A DNA stretch of 64,000 nucleotides from JAAURS01 sp044923475 (GTDB taxonomy: Bacteria; Cyanobacteriota; Cyanobacteriia; Thermosynechococcales; Thermosynechococcaceae): the NCBI RefSeq assembly GCF_044923475.1, contig NZ_CP137338.1, positions 2,170,001 through 2,234,000 of the forward strand. The letters run 5' to 3'. The stretch's first letter is position 1, and each line of letters starts with the position of its first letter. Shown here one piece after another: positions 45,496 to 53,302 of this stretch. A program made the position numbers and the translations under genes. Below the pieces are notes generated by a model, which worked only from the letters and a program-made list of their open reading frames with translations, was not told where the DNA came from and ran no database searches.

Positions 45496-46737
45496 CTAGT
45501 GAGTGGGAAGTTGCATTCCCGGAACGATAGTGTGGATGACAGGAATTCCGAATTCAGGTCGGGTGTGATCGACCACCACAGCTCGTTCAAACCCATTCGC
45601 GTGCAGGCAATCTAAAATTTGCTGTAGATTCTCCTCAAAGGTCGAGGTCGGCGGTAGTTCCGGTTGTCCCTCAAAGTCGAGGAGGGGAACCGGAGATAAC
45701 GTCGTCGGGCTGGGATTCGGTTGGTGCCTTTCTGGTTGCCTTCGTCCTCCCCCATAGCATTCGGGTAAAATATCGTCGCGGCTCCCCGCGATCGCCGTCA
45801 AGCGACTCTGAGCGGCCTCGGTAATGGCACGGGCCAGCGCAATTTCTTTAGAGGTGTGGCAACCCCAACCCATTGCTGTATTGGCATGCTGCCAACTGCT
45901 GAATTCGCTAATGGCACAGCAGTAAGTCGGTATTCCCAGACGACTGGTGATATCGGCGATCGTGGCAGTTGCACCTGCCCGAGCAATTCGATCTAAAAAG
46001 CCGCGAAGTAATGGCGCAGTAATAGAATTGGGATCGACCAAGCAGCGGATGCGGCGCTGAAGCAGCGATCGCTCCCAGCGCCAATGCGAGTCTCGCTCGA
46101 TCGTTTCTAGCAACCCATGGGCGATCGCTTCTAGGAGGTGATTGCCAGACGCCAATCCATTGCTGCTGGCACTAAACAGATGCGTATTCGGGGTTTCGAC
46201 GGTCGTGTTGAGATTTAAGTAAGCCTGGGGCACGCAAACCGCTTGTTTGGTAAATAAATCCCACCCCACCACCCAACCCATGGGGAGATCGGGGTGGTAG
46301 CGACTCCAATGCCGTCCTGGTTTTAGGGTTTGGGGATCGAGACAGCAACGGTCGCGGCTTAAAGCGCTGTAAGAGGCAACGATTTCCGGCTCCGGCAGGT
46401 TTTCAGCATGGTACAGCTCGATCGACTCCATCGCCGCAGAAACCTTGGCCAATAGAAACGAAACCCCCTTACCTTGAGACCCCGTCAGCGCGCAGCCATT
46501 AGGACGAATCGCCTGAGCGACGGGAATACCCAAGCAGTCAAGACCGGTGAGATTTGCAATACGAGTAATTTCAAAAACAGAAAGCAAAGGTTCTAAGCGC
46601 TGCCAGGTACTTTCTGCCCGCTCCGCTCTGATGGTTCCCTGCAGATCTAGCTTGGGAAGCGAGTTTGAGAATTGCCGCATTGAAAACCGCTCTTCACGAG
46701 AAAGAGGAAGGAGTGACTGCTTGGGTGTAGGGGTCAA
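45496..46737 (-). CDS. YcaO-domain peptide-modifying enzyme
   Basis: 413 residues. YcaO enzymes use ATP to activate a peptide amide for attack by Cys/Ser/Thr side chains or an external sulfur donor. The nucleotide-binding motifs are complete: GSQGKGVSFLLAKVSAAMES with Glu104 and Glu107, LLETIERDSHWRW and ITEAAQSRLTAIAGSRDD. The C-terminus (VIHTIVPGMQLPTH) lacks the PxPxP end of azoline-forming YcaOs, as in TfuA-associated ones. It follows the precursor gene after 9 bases and precedes tfuA. A recognition domain is not fused here. Confidence 0.92.
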   Translation of the reverse strand: MTPTPKQSLLPLSREERFSMRQFSNSLPKLDLQGTIRAERAESTWQRLEPLLSVFEITRIANLTGLDCLGIPVAQAIRPNGCALTGSQGKGVSFLLAKVSAAMESIELYHAENLPEPEIVASYSALSRDRCCLDPQTLKPGRHWSRYHPDLPMGWVVGWDLFTKQAVCVPQAYLNLNTTVETPNTHLFSASSNGLASGNHLLEAIAHGLLETIERDSHWRWERSLLQRRIRCLVDPNSITAPLLRGFLDRIARAGATATIADITSRLGIPTYCCAISEFSSWQHANTAMGWGCHTSKEIALARAITEAAQSRLTAIAGSRDDILPECYGGGRRQPERHQPNPSPTTLSPVPLLDFEGQPELPPTSTFEENLQQILDCLHANGFERAVVVDHTRPEFGIPVIHTIVPGMQLPTH

Positions 46738-46746
46738 GTGGGATCT

Positions 46747-47127
46747 TTACCAACAGCACATAATGGTTGACATGTTCTTGCCTAAGTCAAACTGCGGCAC
46801 TGCCGATCCTAAGTTTACGGTTTGTACATTGCCTAGGTTGATATTAGACCCTAAATTACTGGCAAAAGATGCCATCCCACCCGTCACCAAGGCCAGTTGC
46901 TCGTCGGACAGCTCCCCAGCAGCCTCCATTGCTTTACGCTCGGAAGCATACATGACTAGGTTGATATCTTCTAGATCGAAGTCGAAACCATTGGCTTCGC
47001 CTTGAGATAAAGCGATTTCATTAAACTCTTCTCGGCTTGCGGCCGATTCAAGTGCCTCTCGATGGGCTTGGTTTTCGGGTTTAGCTAAAAACTGTTCGTA
47101 GTACTCGACAAAGCTAGCCTGAGACAT
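46747..47127 (-). CDS. Nif11-type RiPP precursor peptide with C-terminal Cys-Cys-Trp
   Basis: 126 residues. The leader (1-84) has the Nif11 pattern (FVEYYEQFLAKPENQ, EEFNEIALSQGEANGFDFDL) and ends with ELSDEQLALVTGG, a double-Gly site (Gly83-Gly84) for a C39 peptidase. The 42-residue core (85-126) is rich in Asn, Leu, Gly and Ser with four NLG/DLG-like units, and ends STIMCCW. Cys124 and Cys125 are the only Cys, and Trp126 the only Trp, of the whole peptide. It is transcribed just before ycaO and tfuA, and NHLP export genes are nearby. Product structure is inferred, not seen. Confidence 0.88.
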   Translation of the reverse strand: MSQASFVEYYEQFLAKPENQAHREALESAASREEFNEIALSQGEANGFDFDLEDINLVMYASERKAMEAAGELSDEQLALVTGGMASFASNLGSNINLGNVQTVNLGSAVPQFDLGKNMSTIMCCW

Positions 47128-47499
47128 AAGTCTTTCTCGCTGGTTAACAATAAATTAAAACACCTAAAAGCGATACGCAGTTTCAATAACTGCTACCAAA
47201 CACGTTGGCTTTAAACTTCTCCTCTGAGATTGCGTCTCTAAGGTATTTCTGAAGTCAAGCTAAGTAGAACCTGAAATGAGGTGGTTCGGGAAAAGGCTCT
47301 AAAAGTTAGGGCGTTTTTCTTGTTCCTCACGATTTAGAAAGGCTGACTTACTGCAACGTAAGTCGAGCTCTAAAAGCTAACATACTGAGGGATTTAGGCT
47401 TAATCAAGACTTTGTTGCGATTCTTTATGGGAAGGGGGATGGGTCGGTACGCTGCGCTACATCGATCGCAATTGCGGGTATGGGAGCGGACTGCCGTGC
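47128..47499. other. Intergenic region upstream of the precursor gene
   Basis: 372 bases between the precursor start and the oxygenase stop, AT-rich compared with its flanks. It contains a short perfect hairpin GACTTAC-TGCAAC-GTAAGTC (47346-47365) that could end the oxygenase transcript or belong to the precursor promoter. A separate promoter for the precursor is likely but no clear -35/-10 pair can be claimed. Confidence 0.4.
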
Positions 47500-48495
47500 T
47501 TAAAGTCCTAAAGCTCGCTGGCGTCCCCATTCGCGGATGCTGTAGGTCGGCTCGATGCCCAGATATCGCTGGCGGGTTTGCAGGCACAGACGTTCTAGCG
47601 CTGAAGATTGCTCTGCTAGCGTTCCGGTGGAGGTTCGAGCTGCTGTTTCGAGGCGTTCCAGCCACTCAGTATGGTTTTCGCGAGCTCGTTCGGTGTGGAT
47701 GAGAGCGATCGCCAAGGCCTGTACGTCAACAGAAGGCGCTGGAAACAGCGCTGCCAATCGCTGATTGTAGGGATTTCGCCCCAGCCGATAGCCGATCGAC
47801 ATAGCAGGTTCTAGATATTCGATGTAGTGCCAGCACATGGCTGGCATGTAGATGGTTTCGCCGGGGTGTAACAGGGTGTCCCAGGCTTGAGCGTAAGTCA
47901 AAAAGGCTGCTTTTTCCGCTTCAGACATGTTTTCCAAGAAAAAGCTGCTGGTCCGGCGCAGGTCGGCGCGATGAATGGGATCGAGCTTTTGGGTCTGTTG
48001 CGGGTGAATGATGGCAACGCGCTTGACGCCAAAACACTGATACAGCAGAACCTCTCGCTGATCGGCATCGTAGTGGAGATGGGCGTAGTTTTTGGAGCCC
48101 GCAACAAACAAGTTGGAGTAGAGATCTCGCTCGTCTTGAAGATGGCGATAGCGTTTGAGCGGAAGTTGGGCGAGCAATTCTGGTGGGGTTGGATATTCGG
48201 AGCAAGCATCCATCGTCTCTGGATTTGCCTCGAGTTCGTCGAGAAAGCCCCCGATGCCGATCTGGCGATCGCCTAATCCAGGGGTTGGACTTAGGAGTTG
48301 GGCGATGTAGTTGGGGCGAACCTCAATGGTTGCGTCTGACAGGCTTTTTTTGACTTGGGGGAGCGTTGTCTGCGATCGCAGGGGAGCCTCGTCAAACAGG
48401 TTGGTAATGATGACAGGCTGTTGCGGCAAAATGCAGTCGCGGAAGAAGGTCTCGCTGGACGGGACGGGAATGCGTTCGACGTTGTTTAAAACCAT
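47500..48495 (-). CDS. JmjC/cupin-8 Fe(II)/2-oxoglutarate oxygenase
   Basis: 331 residues. The cupin core has an HxD metal motif (His141 and Asp143 in AHLHYDADQRE) and a distal His223 in MPAMCWHYIEYL; FGVKRVAIIHP and LHPGETIYMPAMCWH are typical of cupin-8/FIH-type hydroxylases. It probably hydroxylates the peptide or another substrate in the cluster. It reads left toward the precursor gene and shares a 118-base divergent promoter region with the lantibiotic-dehydratase-like gene. Confidence 0.85.
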   Translation of the reverse strand: MVLNNVERIPVPSSETFFRDCILPQQPVIITNLFDEAPLRSQTTLPQVKKSLSDATIEVRPNYIAQLLSPTPGLGDRQIGIGGFLDELEANPETMDACSEYPTPPELLAQLPLKRYRHLQDERDLYSNLFVAGSKNYAHLHYDADQREVLLYQCFGVKRVAIIHPQQTQKLDPIHRADLRRTSSFFLENMSEAEKAAFLTYAQAWDTLLHPGETIYMPAMCWHYIEYLEPAMSIGYRLGRNPYNQRLAALFPAPSVDVQALAIALIHTERARENHTEWLERLETAARTSTGTLAEQSSALERLCLQTRQRYLGIEPTYSIREWGRQRALGL

Positions 48496-48613
48496 AGGCT
48501 TATCCTACGGGTCGTTTTCTGCGAGCGGGCTAATTTTGAGAAAAATTAAAGGGGCTTGGAGATGTAGTGTTTGATAGGTAGCCGTTTCGCCTTTGACGTC
48601 GATCGGAACTTTT

Positions 48614-49453
48614 ATGGAAACGCTCGAACAAAACTGGCAATGGCTTCAGCTCAATGTTGGGTTGATGCGCTATCAAAATCAGGCTCGGTTTAGCGCCCGC
48701 AAGCTTTTTGCTGAAATCGATCTCCTCACCCAACAGTGGCGAGAAGACGGACTCCTCCAATGCTTTTTTTTCATGCGAAAGCCGCCTGACGTGAGGCTTC
48801 GGTTTTTCACGAACCAGCGCCAAATGGTCATCCAGCAATTGACTGACTTGATGGATGAACTCGTTCGGCAAAATACCATTCGCCTCAGCTTTTTTAGCGA
48901 GTACGAGCCTGAAGGCGATCGCTTCGGCGGATTGGCCTCTCTGGCGCGGGTGCATGATTACTTCGATATCGATACCGCTCAATGGCTGCGGCTCGATCGG
49001 CGGAAGCAGCCATCCGACCCAGCGATCGGAGATGCCGCGCTCTTGAGCGCGATCCTGCACGATTTATTTCAGTCAACGCTGTCAGATCCCGATCGCGTTT
49101 TGAACGCTTGGCAAACACTGGGTCAACTGTTCGGTACGGCACAGCCTTCAATGCAGTCTCTCGTTCTGCCACTGGTTCCCCTTCAGGTACTTCAAAAATC
49201 CGTCGGGCTGGATACCGCGCTCGGACAGATTCTCGATTGCTATCTCAGCGCCAATGCCGAGCTGTCGCAACAGCTCAAGGAGCTTTACAATACCGGGCAA
49301 ATCCACTGCGATCTACCCGACCTGCTGGCAAACGTGGGTCAGTTTACGCTGCACCGTCACGGATTCGACTGGCAACGGGCCGGGCCGTTGATTGAGGGGG
49401 TGGTAGAAGCACTCCAATCGGGGCGATCGCCCGCGCTCGATACCCAACTTTGA
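48614..49453 (+). CDS. Stand-alone lantibiotic-dehydratase C-terminal (thiopeptide-type) enzyme
   Basis: 279 residues from ATG 48614 (a TTG lies 21 bases upstream). It matches the SpaB C-terminal / thiopeptide-type biosynthesis family: WREDGLLQCFFFMRKPPDVRLRFF near residues 48-71 and SEYEPEGDRFGGLASLARVHDYFDID near 95-122. In lanthipeptides this domain eliminates glutamate from modified Ser/Thr; in thiopeptides stand-alone versions form the pyridine ring. The N-terminal glutamylation half (LanB-N) is absent from this window, so its reaction here is open. It is first in the rightward arm. Confidence 0.85.
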   Translation: METLEQNWQWLQLNVGLMRYQNQARFSARKLFAEIDLLTQQWREDGLLQCFFFMRKPPDVRLRFFTNQRQMVIQQLTDLMDELVRQNTIRLSFFSEYEPEGDRFGGLASLARVHDYFDIDTAQWLRLDRRKQPSDPAIGDAALLSAILHDLFQSTLSDPDRVLNAWQTLGQLFGTAQPSMQSLVLPLVPLQVLQKSVGLDTALGQILDCYLSANAELSQQLKELYNTGQIHCDLPDLLANVGQFTLHRHGFDWQRAGPLIEGVVEALQSGRSPALDTQL

Positions 49454-49538
49454 ATTTGAACTTTTTTATGGAGACCTCAAGATCGCGGAGCGGGGCTGCT
49501 ATTGTGCCCTTAAGAACATCCTAAGGACCTAAAACTTT

Positions 49539-51062
49539 ATGGGCGCGCCTATCCAAACTGTCGTCATCTTGGGTGGAGGCAGTGCCGGGTTTCTCTGTGC
49601 TTTGGCGCTCAAAACCAAAATACCTCAGCTTTCGGTTACAGTCGTTCGCGCGCCCGAAATCCCGATCGTTGGCGTGGGCGAGGCGACAACCGCTTGGATG
49701 CCCTGGTTTTTACACGAATATTTAGGTTTGGATCGGCAGGAATTTTACGATAAGGCTCAGCCCGTTTGGAAGCTAGGCATTCGTTTTATTTGGGGGCCAG
49801 ACAATCGGCCCTATTTTAATTATCCATTTGACGCTGCTTTGACTGCAAAAGCCGGAGCGCTTTCTAAAAATACGGGTTACTACTGTCTCCATTCGACTCA
49901 AGGGTCTAGCCTCTACAGTCACCTCATGGCTCGGGGCAAGTCTCCTTGCTTTAGAACAGCATCTCAAGAACTCTACATTGATGAAAAATTTGGCTACCAC
50001 ATTGAAAATTCCACTTTTGTTGCCTATCTGACCTGTCAAGCGGCCAAGGTAGGCGTTCGAGTCCTGAATAAAACCTTTGTAGAAGCCAAAAGGAAAGAGA
50101 GTGGAGCTATTGAAAGCCTATATTTTAAAGATGGAACGACGCTTCCCGGAGATTTATTCGTAGATTGTTCGGGATTTCGCTCCGTATTGTTGGGTGGCAC
50201 GCTCCGGGAATCTTTTACAAGTTTTGCCAATAGCTTGTTCTGCGATTCTGCAGTAACAGGAACTTGGATGCGCGAGGATAGCATTCAACCGTTTACGACG
50301 GCAGAAACGATGGAAAGCGGGTGGTGCTGGCGAATCGATCTCACAGATCGCGTCAATCGCGGGTATGTTTATGCTTCTGCCTTTGCAAGCGATGAAGCCG
50401 CCGCCGCCGAACTAAAACATAAAAACCCTCAGCTCGAGCTAGATGGCAAGCTGATTCGGTTTAAATCGGGAAGGTATGGCAGAAGCTGGGTCCAAAATGT
50501 GGTGGCCGTTGGCAATGCATCGGGATTTGTAGAACCTCTAGAGTCCACGGGGTTACACATGATTTGCGAAACGGCCAAAATGGTTTGCGATGTGCTGCTA
50601 GATTCCGATCGCAATCCATCTGAGTCCTTGGTGGGGACTGTCAACCGATCTCTAGGTAAAAAATGGGATGATATCAGAAACTTTCTAGCCATTCATTTTA
50701 GATTGAATCGAAGGGTTTCTTCAGAATTCTGGAAGCACTGCTGGAATGATGTAGAGCTTGACTCGGCGCGGGAACTGATCGATTTTTTCCAGGATAACGG
50801 TCCTTCTTTACTAGCGCAATCTTTGCTGCCCTCAGAAAGTGTTTTTGGCTTGAATGGCTATTTTAACTTGCTGATCGATCAAGGGATAAAACCGCGCGTC
50901 CTTCCCTTTATTTCTGCGGAAGAACGGCAAGTATGGCAGCACATGCTCCAGCAATTAGAAACGGTAAGTCACAATGCATTGACCGTGAAGGATGCGTTTC
51001 TCCTCATTCAAAACCGTCAGGGCAAATGGTTGGTGCCGCAGCTGACGAGCGGCGTGCGGTAA
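49539..51062 (+). CDS. Flavin-dependent tryptophan halogenase
   Basis: 507 residues. FADH2-dependent enzymes of this family make HOCl/HOBr that passes to an active-site Lys and halogenates tryptophan or other indoles. The FAD loop GGGSAGF (12-18), GVGEATT (46-51) and Lys78 in PVWKLGIRFIWG are present, as is the family WxWxI motif, here SGWCWRIDL with Asp instead of Pro at the last place. The remaining conserved blocks (DCSGFRS, VGNASGFVEPLESTGLH) are complete. It lies in the same rightward arm as the exporters. A reductase partner is not seen here. Confidence 0.9.
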   Translation: MGAPIQTVVILGGGSAGFLCALALKTKIPQLSVTVVRAPEIPIVGVGEATTAWMPWFLHEYLGLDRQEFYDKAQPVWKLGIRFIWGPDNRPYFNYPFDAALTAKAGALSKNTGYYCLHSTQGSSLYSHLMARGKSPCFRTASQELYIDEKFGYHIENSTFVAYLTCQAAKVGVRVLNKTFVEAKRKESGAIESLYFKDGTTLPGDLFVDCSGFRSVLLGGTLRESFTSFANSLFCDSAVTGTWMREDSIQPFTTAETMESGWCWRIDLTDRVNRGYVYASAFASDEAAAAELKHKNPQLELDGKLIRFKSGRYGRSWVQNVVAVGNASGFVEPLESTGLHMICETAKMVCDVLLDSDRNPSESLVGTVNRSLGKKWDDIRNFLAIHFRLNRRVSSEFWKHCWNDVELDSARELIDFFQDNGPSLLAQSLLPSESVFGLNGYFNLLIDQGIKPRVLPFISAEERQVWQHMLQQLETVSHNALTVKDAFLLIQNRQGKWLVPQLTSGVR

Positions 51063-51231
51063 AGGGCCGCCCCGTGAAGTTTCTTTTCTGGACCGAAGAG
51101 TAACTTTTATAGCTGATAGCATCACAACAGTTCGAGACTGAGTCTTGTATGGGTTGGGGTTGTATCGGCCAGTATTTTGGGCCTTGGCGGGGCCGACAGA
51201 ACGTTGGGATTCCACTTGAGGATCGACACAG

Positions 51232-51765
51232 ATGAGAAACGTACTGATCGCGCTAGGTGCCCTCAGTGACAGCGATATTGATTGGATATTGGACGTTGGT
51301 GCCAAACAGAAGATTCTCAACAGCGAGTCGTTGGTCGATATGGGACAACCGATCGACGCGCTTTACCTTCTCTTAGAGGGACAGTTTGGAGTTTTTGTGA
51401 ACCATCAAATGGTCGCCCAATTGAGTTCGGGCGATATTGTGGGGGAAATGTCCCTCGTGGATAGTCAACTCCCATCAGCAACGGTAACGGCGTTAATTGA
51501 TTCTCTGGTGTTCTCTATTCCGCGATCCCAGCTCAAGCAGCATTTGAGTGCAGATTTAGGGTTTGCAGCTCGGTTTTACCGGATGACTTCTTTATTCCTA
51601 TCCAATCGACTTCGCGTGTTGAACGCTCAGGCTAGCGGCGCTCAAAGTGCTTCGCTCCAGGCTGAAGACTACGACGCCGATGAGATCGCGCCGGATGTAT
51701 TAGAAGATCTGGCCTTAGCCGCATCCCGGTTTGAGTGGATTCTCAAGCGCTTAAACCTGAAATAA
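51232..51765 (+). CDS. Cyclic-nucleotide-binding domain protein
   Basis: 177 residues. A cNMP-binding beta-roll occupies about residues 10-120 (LVDMGQPIDALYLLLEGQFGVFV, LSSGDIVGEMSLVDSQLPSATVTA); the phosphate-binding cassette has Gly-Glu but lacks the usual Arg. The C-terminal helices have no DNA-binding motif. Similar small proteins occur next to NHLP exporters. A sensory role for the export apparatus is likely but not shown. It lies 35 bases before the adaptor gene. Confidence 0.82.
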   Translation: MRNVLIALGALSDSDIDWILDVGAKQKILNSESLVDMGQPIDALYLLLEGQFGVFVNHQMVAQLSSGDIVGEMSLVDSQLPSATVTALIDSLVFSIPRSQLKQHLSADLGFAARFYRMTSLFLSNRLRVLNAQASGAQSASLQAEDYDADEIAPDVLEDLALAASRFEWILKRLNLK

Positions 51766-51800
51766 TTCCTCTGCGTTAACAAGGACAGTTGGCAAAATCT

Positions 51801-53285
51801 ATGGCGGATTCCTCTAATCCTGAAGGTCTGTTTCGCAAAGAGGCGCTAGAGAGGCTCTCTTCTCCAGAACAACTCGACCAACTGATGCAAATTGTAAAGC
51901 CGCGCAGTTGGCTCATGCTGGCAAGTTTGGGCGGTTTGACGGTGGCGGCTTTGGTTTGGAGCGTGTGGGGACGGCTTCCGGTTCGAGTTTCAGCCCAAGC
52001 CGTGTTGGTGTATCCCTACCAAATTCGAGAGATTCAGTCTCTAGGGGCGGGGCAGCTGACTCAACTCAATGTGGCGGCGAACAGTCTCGTCAAGCAGGGG
52101 CAACTGCTGGCAACGATCGATCGGCCAGAACTGGAAAAGCAAATTCAGCAGGAACAGAGCAAACTCGTCGAGCTGCAGCGGCAAAACACCACGATCGAAG
52201 ATACGGAAGATCGGCGCGATCGCTTCGAGTTGGAATCTCTGGTCAAGCAGCGGCAGAACCTGCAGCAGCAGATTCGCAACACTGAGAGGCTATTGCCCCA
52301 ACTTCAGCCCATTACCCCCACCCTGAGAGCGAAGGAGCTGGAGTCAGCGCGCCAACAGCAAATCAGCCTCGGCTCGAGGCTCAAGGATGCGAGACGGTTA
52401 GATTCTGTTTTAAAGACTCGGCTAGACAATCGCCAGCGGCTTTTTACAGAAGGCGCTTTAACCCAAGATGCCGTGCTCGAAGCCGAGCAAACTTACTTAA
52501 ACAATTTACGCAGCATTTCAGAGCTGGAGAGCCAGTTGAGTCAGGTGCAGGTTAAATTGGTGCAGGTCGAGCGAACTGCGATTGAAGATCGAAATCGGCT
52601 GTTGGAATTGCAAATTCAAAAGGCCGATTTGCAGCGGAAACTTCAGGATTTAGACACTCGCGCCACAAATATTCAGCAGCAAAAACTACAGACCGACGCC
52701 CAACGCACGAACGCGCTTGAAGACACGCGGCGATCGCTCAATCTGCTGAGGGTGCAGATGCAGCAGCAGCGCGAAATTCGCAGCCCCATTTCGGGCAAAG
52801 TGCTGGAATTGCCGGTCAAGGTCGGTCAGGTGGTTGCTGTGGGCACGCAACTGGGTCTCATTGCTACTAATGCTAGAACCCAGGAACTCCAAGGCCTCGC
52901 GTTTTTCCCCGTCCAGGACGGTAAAAAAATTCGCCCGGGGATGGCAATGCAGATTACGCCCACCACGATTAAGCGAGAGCGCTTTGGCGGGATCGAAGCG
53001 ACGGTTGCCTCCGTGACGGAATTTTCCATCACTAAACAAGAAATGGCGGCGCTTATCGGCAATGCGGACGTGGTCCAGTCTTTAGGCGCTGGACCGTTTA
53101 TTGGCGTTTACGGCAAGCTTCAGGCCGATCCCAAAACCTTTACGGGTTACGATTGGTCTTCTTCAAAAGGGCCGCAGCTCAAGTTAACGCCCGGCACGAC
53201 CGCCACCGCCCTCGTCACCCTTGAAAACCGATCGCCGCTGAGTTTTGTATTCCCTATCCTGCGAGAGTTTACCGGACTTTACTAG
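51801..53285 (+). CDS. NHLP-type bacteriocin secretion adaptor (HlyD family)
   Basis: 494 residues from ATG 51801; a TTG at 51789 closer to the Shine-Dalgarno (AAGGA) is an alternative. One membrane helix (about residues 40-60, SWLMLASLGGLTVAALVW), a split lipoyl domain (YPYQIREIQSLGAGQLTQLNVAANS and QREIRSPISGKVLELPVKVGQ), a long coiled coil rich in Gln between them, and a barrel domain. It is the periplasmic adaptor for the two ABC proteins that follow, with 17 bases to the first. Confidence 0.9.
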   Translation: MADSSNPEGLFRKEALERLSSPEQLDQLMQIVKPRSWLMLASLGGLTVAALVWSVWGRLPVRVSAQAVLVYPYQIREIQSLGAGQLTQLNVAANSLVKQGQLLATIDRPELEKQIQQEQSKLVELQRQNTTIEDTEDRRDRFELESLVKQRQNLQQQIRNTERLLPQLQPITPTLRAKELESARQQQISLGSRLKDARRLDSVLKTRLDNRQRLFTEGALTQDAVLEAEQTYLNNLRSISELESQLSQVQVKLVQVERTAIEDRNRLLELQIQKADLQRKLQDLDTRATNIQQQKLQTDAQRTNALEDTRRSLNLLRVQMQQQREIRSPISGKVLELPVKVGQVVAVGTQLGLIATNARTQELQGLAFFPVQDGKKIRPGMAMQITPTTIKRERFGGIEATVASVTEFSITKQEMAALIGNADVVQSLGAGPFIGVYGKLQADPKTFTGYDWSSSKGPQLKLTPGTTATALVTLENRSPLSFVFPILREFTGLY

Positions 53286-53302
53286 GGCCAAGTGTATACG
53301 TC

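Noticed and set aside
45480..45596. Longer start for TfuA at 45596
   Set aside because: It would overlap the ycaO 3' end by about 100 bases; the Met at 45479 begins the conserved TfuA domain and leaves a normal 16-base gap.
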